Source: Aminobacter ciceronei (GTDB lineage Bacteria > Pseudomonadota > Alphaproteobacteria > Rhizobiales > Rhizobiaceae). Taken from it: 50,030 nucleotides of DNA. The translations under genes and the position numbers were made by a program. The stretch spans positions 1 through 50,030 of the forward strand of contig NZ_JACJHY010000039.1 of assembly GCF_014138625.1 (NCBI RefSeq), read 5' to 3'. Under the pieces are notes generated by a model that saw only the letters and a list, made by a program, of their open reading frames with translations, did not search any database and was not told the DNA's origin. Shown here one piece after another: positions 39,917 to 49,935 of the stretch; the stretch's first letter is position 1, and the number at the start of each line of letters is the position of its first letter.

Positions 39917-41544
39917 CCCAGCAATCCGGTGCCGACTGGTGGCGCGGCTGCGTCATTTACCAGGTCTATCCGCGCTCGTTCCAGGACAGCACCGGCGACG
40001 GCAGCGGCGATCTCGCCGGCATCACCAGGCGCCTGCCGCATATCGCCTCGCTGGGCGTCGATGCGGTCTGGCTGTCGCCCTTCTTCAAGTCGCCGATGGC
40101 CGACATGGGCTACGACGTCTCCGATTATTGTGACGTCGATCCGATGTTCGGCACGCTCGCCGACTTCGACGCGATGATATCGGAGGCGCACCGCCTCGGG
40201 CTGAAGATCATCATCGACCAGGTGCTGTCGCACTCGTCCGACAAGCATCCCTGGTTCGTCGAAAGCCGGATGAGCCGCGACAATCCCAAGGCCGACTGGT
40301 ATGTCTGGGCCCAGCCCAAGCCTGACGGCACCGCGCCGAACAACTGGCTGTCGATCTTCGGCGGTCCAGGCTGGGAGTGGGATTCGACGCGCAAGCAATA
40401 TTACCAGCACAATTTCCTCGCCTCGCAGCCGGATCTCAACTTCCACAATCCCGAAGTGCAGGCAGCGCTTCTGGAAACGGTTCGCTTCTGGCTCGATCGG
40501 GGGGTCGACGGCTTCCGGCTCGACACGGTGAATTTCTACGTCCACGACAAGTGGCTGCGCGACAACCCGCCCTTGGCGAAAAGCGTTGCCGGCGAGAACG
40601 AGGAAGCCAATCCCTACGAGTACCAGGACCATCTGTTCGACAAGACGCGGCCGGAAAACATCGCCTTTCTCGAGCGCTTTCGCGCCGTGCTCGACGAATA
40701 TGGCAGTCGCAGTTCGGTCGGTGAGGTCGGCGACGGCGAGCGCTCGCTGCAGACGGTGGCGGCCTACACCTCGGGCGGCGACAAGCTGCATATGTGCTAC
40801 ACATTCGACCTGCTTGGGCCGAAATTTTCCGCCGCCCACGTCCGCAAATGCATTGCCGATTTCGAGGCGGCGGTGACCGACGGCTGGGTCTGCTGGGCCT
40901 TCTCCAACCATGACGTCATCCGCCATGTCACGCGCTGGACGCGGCCCGGCGGCGACCCGGAGGCGGTGGCCAAATTCTCCATTGCCCTGCTTGCCTGCCT
41001 GCGCGGTTCGATCTGCATCTACCAGGGCGAGGAGCTTGGTCTTGAAGAAGCCGACGTTGCTTTCGAAGACTTGCGCGATCCTTACGGCATCCGCTTCTGG
41101 CCAGGCTACAAGGGCCGCGACGGCTGCCGCACGCCGATGGTGTGGGAGGCCCAGGCAGAGCAGGGTGGCTTCTCCGACGGCAAGCCCTGGCTGCCGATTT
41201 CGGCTGCCCATCGTGCGCTTGCGGTCGACCGCCAGCAGGGCGACGCGGAATCAGTTCTGTGTCGTTACAGGGCGGTGCTCGCGGCCCGCAGGACGCTTCC
41301 GCCACTTATCCACGGCTCGATTGAGCTGCTGGAAACCAAGGGCGACGTGCTCGCTTTCCTGCGTGAGGAAGGGGCCGAACGGCTGCTGTGCGTGTTCAAT
41401 TTTTCCGAGAAAGCGGCGTCATGGCCAGTTCCGGCAAGGCTTGGCGGCTTGAGCCCGGTGCCGTTTCCCGGAGCTTTGGGTGAAGTCGAAAAAGACCGTA
41501 TCACCTTGGCGCCGCTCGATTACTTTATCGGGCGCTTAGTTTGA
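39913..41544 (+). CDS. GH13 alpha-glucosidase (AglA-like, oligosaccharide-acting)
   Basis: The 543-residue enzyme begins MTQQSGADWWRGCVIYQVYP and follows the exo-acting GH13 pattern (oligo-1,6-glucosidase/alpha-glucosidase, subfamily 23-like). Catalytic residues are nucleophile Asp204 in GFRLDTVNF, acid/base Glu271 in VGEVGDGE and Asp334 in FSNHDVIR. The QPDLNFHNPEVQ segment is typical. It would cleave short malto- or isomalto-oligosaccharides, or sucrose-like alpha-glucosides, to glucose. Placed directly after glgX with an ATGA overlap and an AGGAG site, it probably consumes the maltotriose/maltotetraose released by debranching. In Sinorhizobium a similar enzyme (AglA) sits with an alpha-glucoside transporter instead, so the location is a point of interest. 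Confidence 0.9.
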   Translation: MTQQSGADWWRGCVIYQVYPRSFQDSTGDGSGDLAGITRRLPHIASLGVDAVWLSPFFKSPMADMGYDVSDYCDVDPMFGTLADFDAMISEAHRLGLKIIIDQVLSHSSDKHPWFVESRMSRDNPKADWYVWAQPKPDGTAPNNWLSIFGGPGWEWDSTRKQYYQHNFLASQPDLNFHNPEVQAALLETVRFWLDRGVDGFRLDTVNFYVHDKWLRDNPPLAKSVAGENEEANPYEYQDHLFDKTRPENIAFLERFRAVLDEYGSRSSVGEVGDGERSLQTVAAYTSGGDKLHMCYTFDLLGPKFSAAHVRKCIADFEAAVTDGWVCWAFSNHDVIRHVTRWTRPGGDPEAVAKFSIALLACLRGSICIYQGEELGLEEADVAFEDLRDPYGIRFWPGYKGRDGCRTPMVWEAQAEQGGFSDGKPWLPISAAHRALAVDRQQGDAESVLCRYRAVLAARRTLPPLIHGSIELLETKGDVLAFLREEGAERLLCVFNFSEKAASWPVPARLGGLSPVPFPGALGEVEKDRITLAPLDYFIGRLV

Positions 41545-41581
41545 ACTCGCTCAAGTTGACTTTAGGTGAGCACGAGTCGTG

Positions 41582-41610
41582 TTGAAAATAAAAATTGTCG
41601 TGTCTAGTGT
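41582..41610 (+). promoter_or_regulatory. Possible promoter of the peptide transporter operon
   Basis: In the AT-rich gap after the alpha-glucosidase, TTGAAA (41582-41587) and TAGTGT (41605-41610) are separated by 17 bases, about 120 bases before the binding-protein start. The long leader contains several short dyads. The match to consensus is moderate. Confidence 0.35.
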
Positions 41611-41733
41611 CAGCCACCGCTGGCGGTAGGGAGCTGCCGGCTCGCTCAACGAAACCGGAAACATCCGGCATTCGGGCGCTAACCAGGCGAGGCCGTGTTT
41701 ACGGGGAACACGCCTATTTGGGAGAAGTAACAC

Positions 41734-43326
41734 ATGCTGAAGAACATGCTGAAAGCGACAGTGTTCGCTACGACGCTTGCGCTGTCTGCTGGAGCGTTGT
41801 CCGTTCCGGCTTTTGCGGAGGTCGTCTTCAATCGCGGCAATTCGGCCGATCCGGAATCGCTGGATCCGCACAAGACATCGACGGTCTATGAAGCCCACAT
41901 CCTGCGCGACTTGTTCGAAGGTCTTGTCATGCAGGACCAGAATGCCGAAATCATTCCGGGTGCAGCCGAGAGCTGGACCGTTTCGGACGACGGCACCGTC
42001 TACACTTTCAAGCTCCGTCAGGGCGCTACCTGGTCGGATGGCAGCCCGGTAACCGCCGAAGACTTCGTCTACTCCTTCCGCCGCCTCGAGGATCCGGCCA
42101 CCGGCGCCGAATATGCTTCGATGCTCTATGTCGTGAAGAACGGCGAAGAAGTGAACACCGGCAAGGCCAAGCCCGAAGAACTCGGCGTCAAGGCAGTCGA
42201 TGCCAACACCTTCGAAGTGACCCTCAAGGCACCGACCCCATACTTCCTCGAAATGCTGACGCACCAGTCGACCTATCCGGTCAACAAGGCCGCCATCGAC
42301 AAGCTCGGCGCCGATTGGATCAAGCCGGGCAACCTGGTTTCCAACGGCGCGTTCACGCTCGCTGAATTCGTCCCGAACGATCACATCAAGCTGGTCAAGA
42401 ACCCGAAGTTTCATGACGCCGCCAATGTGAAGCTCGACGCCGTCAACTACTTCCCGACGGAAGACCGCTCGACCGCCATCAAGCGCTTCGAGGCTGGCGA
42501 ACTCGACTCCAACGACGATATCCCGACCGAGCAGATGGCTGACCTGAAGGCCAAATTCGGCGATCAGCTGCGTATCGGCGCCTATCTCGGCACCTACTAC
42601 TACGCGATCAAGACGGACAAGGCGCCGTGGGACAATGTCGAGCTGCGCAATGCAGTGTCGATGGCCATCGACCGCGACTTCCTGGCCGAGAAGGTCTGGC
42701 AGAACTCGATGATCCCCGGCTACTCGATGGTGCCGCCCGGTATCGAAGGCTACACTTCGGCACTGGCGACCTTCGCCGACAAGTCGCAGATCGACCGCGA
42801 GGATGAAGCCAAGAAGGTTCTCGAGAAGCTCGGCTACGGCCCCGACAAGCCGCTGAAGATGGAAATCCGCTACAACACGTCGGAGAACCACAAGAACACG
42901 GCAGTCGCGATCCAGGAGCAGCTCAAGCCGCTCGGCATCGAGGTGACGCTGCTCAACACCGACACCAAGACCCACTACGGTCATCTCGAGCAGAAGGGTG
43001 ACTTCGACGTCGCTCGTGCGGGCTGGATTGCCGACTACAAGGATCCGGAAAGCTTCCTCGGCATCTCGCGCAAGGCTTCCGGCAACAACTACTCGAACTA
43101 CAACAGCCCAAAGTTTGAGGAGGCCATGAACAAGGCAGCCGCCGCTGGCGGCAAGCCGGAAGAACGCCTGAAGGAAATGGCGGCAGCAGAACGCATCTTG
43201 ATCGATGATGTCGGCCAGATCCCGCTGCTCTACTACAGCTACAAGAACCTCGTTTCGCCGAAGATCAAGGGCTTCGACGAGAACGTCATGGACGTTCATC
43301 CTTCACGCTTCGTCAGCAAGGACTAG
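41734..43326 (+). CDS. oppA: Peptide ABC transporter substrate-binding protein (family 5)
   Basis: The 530-residue protein has a signal peptide (MLKNMLKATVFATTLALSAG, cleavage near AFA at 26-28) and the bacterial extracellular solute-binding family 5 layout: VFNRGNSADPESLDPHKTST, LFEGLVMQDQNAEIIPGAAESWTVSDDGTVYTFKLR, WSDGSPVTAEDFVYSFRRLED, then SNGAFTLAEFVPNDHIKLVKNP. It is closest to OppA/MppA-type oligopeptide receptors (SFRRLEDPATGAEYAS), so peptides are the likely ligand; murein peptides are possible. The start follows GGGAGAAG at good distance. It heads the operon oppA-B-C-DF, with a GC-rich hairpin after its stop. Confidence 0.93.
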   Translation: MLKNMLKATVFATTLALSAGALSVPAFAEVVFNRGNSADPESLDPHKTSTVYEAHILRDLFEGLVMQDQNAEIIPGAAESWTVSDDGTVYTFKLRQGATWSDGSPVTAEDFVYSFRRLEDPATGAEYASMLYVVKNGEEVNTGKAKPEELGVKAVDANTFEVTLKAPTPYFLEMLTHQSTYPVNKAAIDKLGADWIKPGNLVSNGAFTLAEFVPNDHIKLVKNPKFHDAANVKLDAVNYFPTEDRSTAIKRFEAGELDSNDDIPTEQMADLKAKFGDQLRIGAYLGTYYYAIKTDKAPWDNVELRNAVSMAIDRDFLAEKVWQNSMIPGYSMVPPGIEGYTSALATFADKSQIDREDEAKKVLEKLGYGPDKPLKMEIRYNTSENHKNTAVAIQEQLKPLGIEVTLLNTDTKTHYGHLEQKGDFDVARAGWIADYKDPESFLGISRKASGNNYSNYNSPKFEEAMNKAAAAGGKPEERLKEMAAAERILIDDVGQIPLLYYSYKNLVSPKIKGFDENVMDVHPSRFVSKD

Positions 43327-43337
43327 TCCCGGCTCTG

Positions 43338-43365
43338 CCGCCGCCCCTGAAAAAGGGGGCGGCGG
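43338..43365 (+). terminator. Intercistronic GC hairpin after oppA
   Basis: CCGCCGCCCC (43338-43347) pairs with GGGGCGGCGG (43356-43365) around a loop of eight bases (TGAAAAAG). As after frcB, this stem between binding protein and permease genes probably limits downstream expression and stabilises oppA mRNA. Confidence 0.6.
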
Positions 43366-43395
43366 TTCCGGCTAACCTGCGAAGGCGTGGTAGCT

Positions 43396-44319
43396 ATGTT
43401 TCTCTATGTATTCCGGCGGCTTCTGACCGCCATTCCGACGATGTTCGTCATCGTCACGCTGGCCTTCTTCCTGATCCGCGTCGCTCCGGGCGGCCCATTC
43501 AATCAGGAGCGCGGACTCAGTCCCGAGATCAAGGCCAATCTTGAGGCCCAATTCGGTCTTAATGATCCGATCTGGCTGCAATACGTCAACTATCTCAAGA
43601 ACCTGCTGCACGGTAACTTCGGGCCCAGCTACAACCTGCCTGACTTCACCGTCACCGAGCTGTTCGCCAATGGCCTGCCGATCTCGGTTCAGCTGGGCTT
43701 GTCGGCTCTTGTCCTGGCGCTTGCCGTCGGAACGGTGCTTGGTATCGTCGCAGCCCTCAACCAGAACAAGCTTGGCGACTATTCGGTGATCGCACTTGCC
43801 ACCGCCGGCAGCACGATCCCGACCTTCGTCATTGCCCCTGTGATCCAGCTTCTTTTCGGCCTGACCTGGAAGCTGCTGCCGATCGGCGGTTGGGGCGATG
43901 GGGCATGGATCAACAAGATCGGCCCGATCCTGACTTTGTCACTGCCGCAGATCGCCATCGTGGCGCGCCTGATGCGCGGTTCGATGATCGAGTCGCTGCG
44001 TTCCAACCACATCCGGACGGCGCGTGCGCTTGGCCTGTCCGACTGGTCGGTGGTGGTCAAGCACGCACTGCGTGGCGCTGTCCTGCCCATCGTGTCTTAT
44101 GCGGGCCCGGCGGCGGCGGCATTGCTCACCGGTTCGATCATCGTCGAGACGATCTTCGCCATTCCCGGTATAGGCCGCTACTTCGTCGATGCGGCACTCA
44201 ACCGCGACTACACGCTGGTGATGGGCACGGTGGTGGTGATTGCGCTGTTTACGATCGCCTTCAACCTGATCGTCGACATCCTCTATGCCTTCTTCGATCC
44301 GCGGGTGCGCTATGACTGA
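43396..44319 (+). CDS. oppB: Peptide ABC transporter permease (OppB-like)
   Basis: The 307-residue inner-membrane permease opens MFLYVFRRLLTAIPTMFVIVT and shows the OppB pattern: LIRVAPGGPF after the first span, a periplasmic loop with LEAQFGLNDPIWLQYVNYLKNLL, and the ATPase-contact EAA-type loop ARALGLSDWSVVVKHALRGAVLPIVSY, then GSIIVETIFAIPGIGRYFVDAA. I chose the ATG at 43396 because GAAGG lies about eleven bases before it; a GTG at 43387 is too close to that site. Its 3' end overlaps the next gene by eight bases. Confidence 0.92.
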   Translation: MFLYVFRRLLTAIPTMFVIVTLAFFLIRVAPGGPFNQERGLSPEIKANLEAQFGLNDPIWLQYVNYLKNLLHGNFGPSYNLPDFTVTELFANGLPISVQLGLSALVLALAVGTVLGIVAALNQNKLGDYSVIALATAGSTIPTFVIAPVIQLLFGLTWKLLPIGGWGDGAWINKIGPILTLSLPQIAIVARLMRGSMIESLRSNHIRTARALGLSDWSVVVKHALRGAVLPIVSYAGPAAAALLTGSIIVETIFAIPGIGRYFVDAALNRDYTLVMGTVVVIALFTIAFNLIVDILYAFFDPRVRYD

Positions 44320-45430
44320 TACAGCCATTTCAGCGCCCGTCGTCGGGCGATCGCTCTGGGGCGATGCGTGGGCACGCCTCAAGGCCAACAAGGCTGCGAT
44401 GTTCAGCCTTTTCTACCTGATCGCCATGGCGACCGTCTGCATCGTCGGACCGTTCTTCGTGCCGCATCAGTACACGACGATCTATGCTGACTATGTCCGG
44501 ACGCCGCCAAGTCTCTCGGCCTATCCCAAGCCGGAAATGATCGAGACCGCCATGAACGACGCCGTCAAGCGCATGCGTGTCGACGTCAAGGAATGGCGCC
44601 AGGAAGGCGAACGGGTGTTCATCACCGTGACGTCGAGCAAACCGCTCGACGAGCGCAACATCCGCTATCTCGACCGTTCCGACACCTTCGACGACGGCAA
44701 GCTCGAAAGCACCTCTGCTGATGGGCTGACGGCGGTGATGAGCGCCTCTATCAAGCAGCAGTACTTCCTGTTCGGCACCGACAACACCGGCCGCGACCTG
44801 CTGTCGCGAACGCTGATGGCGGGCCGCATCTCGCTGGCGATCGGCCTTCTGGCCGGCATCGTCGCCGTGGTCATCGGGGTCATCTATGGCGCCACTGCCG
44901 GCTTCATGGGCGGCAAGACCGACGAGGTGATGATGCGCATCGTCGACGTGCTCTATTCGCTTCCCTTCATCTTTTTCGTCATCATGCTGGTCGTCTTCTT
45001 TGGGCGAAACTTCGTGCTGATGTTCTTGGCTGTGGGGGCGGTGTTGTGGCTCGACATGGCGCGCATCGTGCGTGGCCAGGCCTTGTCGATCCGCCGGCAG
45101 GAATACGTCCAGGCGGCCGAAGCACTCGGCGTGCGTTCACGCGGCATCGTGCAGCGGCACGTCATCCCCAACCTGCTCGGGCCTGTCGTCATCTACATGA
45201 CGCTGCTGGTGCCGCAGGTCATCATCCTGGAGAGCTTCCTGTCGTTCCTGGGGCTCGGCGTGCAGGAGCCGATGACGAGCTGGGGCGTGCTGATCTCCGT
45301 GGGCGCCAAGAACATCGGTACCGCCAACTGGCTGCTGTTGTTCCCGGCCTTCTTCCTGGTCTCGACGCTGTTCGCGCTGAACTTCATCGGCGACGGCCTG
45401 CGTGACGCTCTCGATCCGAAGGACAGGTGA
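44312..45430 (+). CDS. oppC: Peptide ABC transporter permease (OppC-like) with long periplasmic insert
   Basis: The 372-residue permease has one N-terminal span (about 30-50), then roughly 100 mostly polar residues (YADYVRTPPSLSAYPKPEM through DGKLESTSADGLTAVMS), before the standard OppC core begins at YFLFGTDNTGRDLLSRTLMAGR. The core carries AAEALGVRSRGIVQRHVIPNLLGPVVIY, the ATPase-contact loop, and LESFLSFLGLGVQEPMTSWG. Longer first periplasmic loops are known in some OppC proteins, but this one is large and may contact the receptor. It starts inside the oppB stop region and ends one base before the ATPase gene. Confidence 0.92.
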   Translation: MTDTAISAPVVGRSLWGDAWARLKANKAAMFSLFYLIAMATVCIVGPFFVPHQYTTIYADYVRTPPSLSAYPKPEMIETAMNDAVKRMRVDVKEWRQEGERVFITVTSSKPLDERNIRYLDRSDTFDDGKLESTSADGLTAVMSASIKQQYFLFGTDNTGRDLLSRTLMAGRISLAIGLLAGIVAVVIGVIYGATAGFMGGKTDEVMMRIVDVLYSLPFIFFVIMLVVFFGRNFVLMFLAVGAVLWLDMARIVRGQALSIRRQEYVQAAEALGVRSRGIVQRHVIPNLLGPVVIYMTLLVPQVIILESFLSFLGLGVQEPMTSWGVLISVGAKNIGTANWLLLFPAFFLVSTLFALNFIGDGLRDALDPKDR

Positions 45431-45431
45431 G

Positions 45432-47048
<1,617 letters not shown>

Positions 47049-47100
47049 CGGTTTGGCAGCCTGACGGCTTTTGGCAGGCCACAGCCTGGTGAAAAACAGC

Positions 47101-47134
47101 AACAGGCCCGGAGACGTCAGTCTCCGGGCCTGTT
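47101..47134. terminator. Bidirectional terminator between the opp operon and tad genes
   Basis: AACAGGCCCGGAGAC (47101-47115) pairs perfectly with GTCTCCGGGCCTGTT (47120-47134) around GTCA. It is flanked by A-rich sequence on the left and T at the stem end, and it lies between two convergent genes, six bases from the stop of the leftward one, so it can serve both. Confidence 0.85.
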
Positions 47135-47139
47135 CGCGT

Positions 47140-48900
47140 TCAGAGCACCAGAACGGAGCGGCCGCAGTTGACGCCGTGAACCCGCACATCGGCTTCGCCG
47201 ACCTTTACGCCGACCAGCGTCAGGACGTTGTAAAGCAGCCCGTCGATGGGGGCGGTCACGCCTGACAGCAGCCCGACGATGGCGGTCTTGACCGCGGCGT
47301 CTGTCGGCACGAACAGGCCGAGGCCAAGGCCCAGCACCTTGAGATCGACATCCAGCGTCAGCCCGCTCAACAGCGAGGCGGTCAGCGACTGCGTCAGGTT
47401 GCGTGTCGACACCGACTTGACCCGGCGTGCGTCGATGTCGCTCTTGTTGAACGTAAGGGCCTGCGGCGTCATGTTGCCGATCCGCACATTCGCGGCACCC
47501 TTGACGTCGACGGTCAGCACGTTGAGGCCGACCGGGTTGAGCTTGACCAGCTGCGCGGGCTGCACCACGGGCCTCTTGGTAAAGACCCTGAGTTCCTCCG
47601 GGTTGATGTCGCCGAGCCAGATCTCGGCGACGCCGGGCTGGGCGTCGACCGTGACGATCGCGCTTGCCGGCTTGCCGGTGGGACAGGAAACGCTTTTCAA
47701 CTGGGCCTCGGCATAGGCCAGCTCGACATAGAGCGGCACGCGCACCGACCCGCCCAGCACGCTGTCGACCAATCCCCCGGTGCCGCCAACGGTGACGACG
47801 AGTTGCAGCCTTGTCTGCGCCGTACGCACGATCTTGCCCGGCTCGCCGACCGCAAACCAGCTGTATCCTTGCGGTGGTTCGCCGATGGCGACGTTCAGCT
47901 TGACGCCGAGCAGACCCGGCACGCCGGCGCCAAGGTCGACGGCGACCTGGTTCTTGCCGTTGGCGATGGCGGCTGCAGCGCTGACCAGTTCCATGATGCC
48001 GACATCGGCGTCCAGCCCGGCGGCGCCACGACCCGTCGACAGTTTGCCGATCGCGCCGAGGTCGATGTAGTTCTTGAGCGGTACCTTGAGCGAACCGGGG
48101 ATGTGAGAGCCCAGAAGCTTGTTCAAGGCGATGTCGGCGTCCCTGTCCTTGTTGACCGTTGCCAGAGCCGACAGTATCTGCCCGACGCTCGCTTCAGCCT
48201 GTAGCACCTCATTGTAGGTACCCGCCGTCAGGTTCAATCCGGTCTTCAGCGCATCGATGAACTGCAGCGCGTTGACGTCGGCCCCCAGAAGCGCGTTGTA
48301 GTCCATCACATTGAGCGAAAGCGTCGTACCCAGCAGGCCGCCAAGAAGGCTGTTGAGCAGGCCGCCATTGAGGCTGGCAAGCCTGGAGCCCACGGAGAAG
48401 GCGGCTTCCGCCGGCGCGGTCGCGACCGCTGTGGTGACAATCTTGCGCTCACCGATCAGCGCATTGGCGAAAAAGGTCGTGCCGTCCTTGGAATAGGTGA
48501 CGCGCACGGCGTTTGGCGGCGTTGCACCGACGACGAAGCGCGCGTCGACTGCGACAGTGGGGTCGGCGGCATAGCGCCCCTTTTCGACGAGCACGCGCTT
48601 GTAGCCTACTGTGAGTGTTTGAGGGGTGGAGCCGTCAACCAGGACGACGTTGTTCTGCTGATTGTTGTTGAATACCTTCAGCACCGCGGCATCGGCCTTG
48701 GCGATGTTGCCGGCGGCATAGATTGCCGCAAGATCGGTAATCGACTGGGCTTCGCGGCGCTCGACATAAAGCGAGCCTTCGTCGACTGCCAGTGCAGCCG
48801 TGGCAAGGCCGATCGGCAGCGACAGCGCGAACATGGTCGCCATGTTGCCTTTTCGCGCGCGCCGGAACTCGGACAGTCTGTTCAGGATTGCCGTAAACAT
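47140..48900 (-). CDS. TadG-like pilus-assembly-related protein
   Basis: The 586-residue protein has a TadG-type N-terminus: a basic head, then RKGNMATMFALSLPIGLATAALAVD (16-40), one membrane span, followed by EGSLYVERREAQSITDLAAIYAAG, the helix typical of the Flp-assembly TadG-like family (PF13400 type). The rest is a large extracytoplasmic region rich in Leu, Val, Gly and Ala, with many LGGLL- and DLGA-type stretches, and a late Cys pair (SVSCPTG; VNCGRS). I see no von Willebrand metal site, so it is 'TadG-like' rather than canonical TadG. Its ATG follows the stop of the TadE-like gene directly (TGA-ATG), so both are one unit. Other tad/cpa genes are not in the window. Confidence 0.8.
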   Translation of the reverse strand: MFTAILNRLSEFRRARKGNMATMFALSLPIGLATAALAVDEGSLYVERREAQSITDLAAIYAAGNIAKADAAVLKVFNNNQQNNVVLVDGSTPQTLTVGYKRVLVEKGRYAADPTVAVDARFVVGATPPNAVRVTYSKDGTTFFANALIGERKIVTTAVATAPAEAAFSVGSRLASLNGGLLNSLLGGLLGTTLSLNVMDYNALLGADVNALQFIDALKTGLNLTAGTYNEVLQAEASVGQILSALATVNKDRDADIALNKLLGSHIPGSLKVPLKNYIDLGAIGKLSTGRGAAGLDADVGIMELVSAAAAIANGKNQVAVDLGAGVPGLLGVKLNVAIGEPPQGYSWFAVGEPGKIVRTAQTRLQLVVTVGGTGGLVDSVLGGSVRVPLYVELAYAEAQLKSVSCPTGKPASAIVTVDAQPGVAEIWLGDINPEELRVFTKRPVVQPAQLVKLNPVGLNVLTVDVKGAANVRIGNMTPQALTFNKSDIDARRVKSVSTRNLTQSLTASLLSGLTLDVDLKVLGLGLGLFVPTDAAVKTAIVGLLSGVTAPIDGLLYNVLTLVGVKVGEADVRVHGVNCGRSVLVL

Positions 48901-49515
48901 TCAGATGCCCCCCACCCGAATTGTCGAACTGCGTTTGATGGTCTGCTCCGGCATTGGCAGCATTGTCAGCAGATTCCAGATCGGAAGCTGGCGGGCGTCG
49001 TAGCTCAAGGAGACGACGAACTGTTCGCTGTCATTGGCGCTGTCCTTGGCGTCTACTGTCAGTTTTGTCTTGTCGATGAGGACGTAGCCGTCGCCGTTGA
49101 GATCGATGTATCGCTGTGCGAGCGTCTTGCGCTCGGCTTCGTTGAGCCCGCCGATGGCGGTGCGGGCTGCGTCGGCTGCCATCTGCTGGACGGAATGCAG
49201 GGCGCCGAAGTAAATTCCGTAAGCGATCATTCCAAACACAAGCAGGATGAAGACCGGTGCGACAATTGCAAATTCGATTGCTGATGTGCCGGATCGGGAC
49301 TGCAGGAACCCGCTACTATCGGGGGGCCTTATGCGGATCAGTGTCCTTGCCCATCTTTCCAAGTGCTTGATCCGCTCGGTAAAGGACTTGGATGCGTCTG
49401 CGCCCAGCTTGCGGCGGTGTCTGAGCACACGCCAGCCCCCTGGATTTCTGGTCGTCGCAAGCGACGCCATCCTGCGGAAATATTGTTTGTATGCAAAGTA
49501 TTTATTCTCACTCAT
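48901..49515 (-). CDS. TadE-like pseudopilin-related protein
   Basis: The 204-residue product has the TadE signature GTSAIEFAIVAPVF at 76-89, with the invariant Glu81 that marks the prepilin-peptidase-like site, a membrane span to about residue 100, then YFGALHSVQQMAADAARTAIGGL (the standard helix) and a small beta domain. The N-terminus is unusually long: about 70 basic residues before the signature, where most TadE proteins have 5-25. The ATG at 49513-49515 follows AGGTGGCAT; Met16 (MASLATTRN) is an alternative that still leaves a long head. Together with the TadG-like gene it probably builds or supports a Flp-type appendage or a surface protein complex. Confidence 0.8.
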   Translation of the reverse strand: MSENKYFAYKQYFRRMASLATTRNPGGWRVLRHRRKLGADASKSFTERIKHLERWARTLIRIRPPDSSGFLQSRSGTSAIEFAIVAPVFILLVFGMIAYGIYFGALHSVQQMAADAARTAIGGLNEAERKTLAQRYIDLNGDGYVLIDKTKLTVDAKDSANDSEQFVVSLSYDARQLPIWNLLTMLPMPEQTIKRSSTIRVGGI

Positions 49516-49935
49516 ATGCCACCTGTTTGGCCACTGCCAAGATCATCCGCCTCGCTACCAGAGATGAACTAGATTAGTTCCAGAGTGGTCCCAGAAGATT
49601 ATCGATTTGCTAATGTGCTTGCAGGTTGTGGCGAACGGCCAAGAGAATCTGAATCTCGACAGTAAAATCCGACTAAAATGGTCTTGTTTTGTATGAGGTC
49701 AGATGGTTTTTGTTAGAATACGCTGGTCGCAGGAAGTTTTCGCCAAGCGACAGCAAGAAAAATACAACCCTCGATTGATGAGATCGGGTGTGGCAATCGT
49801 TGTGGCGAAGCTGGTGGCCCGGAAAGCAGGTTGTTAACGCCGTCTTTCGGTTCGGGACGCAGGCTGATCCTGGCCGGTCGCAGCGCGAAAGGTGTGGCGC
49901 TTTGCGGCTTCAGTCTAAAGAATTGGGATTTCGGG
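49516..49935. other. AT-rich upstream region of the tad pair, no supported gene
   Basis: These 420 bases are clearly more AT-rich than the rest of the window from about 49560 to 49750. A 15-base palindrome GAACTA-gat-TAGTTC lies at 49566-49580, about 50 bases upstream of the TadE start, and could be an operator. An open frame on the minus strand (49713-49952) runs into the insertion-sequence end and looks accidental. No promoter could be placed with confidence. Confidence 0.45.
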
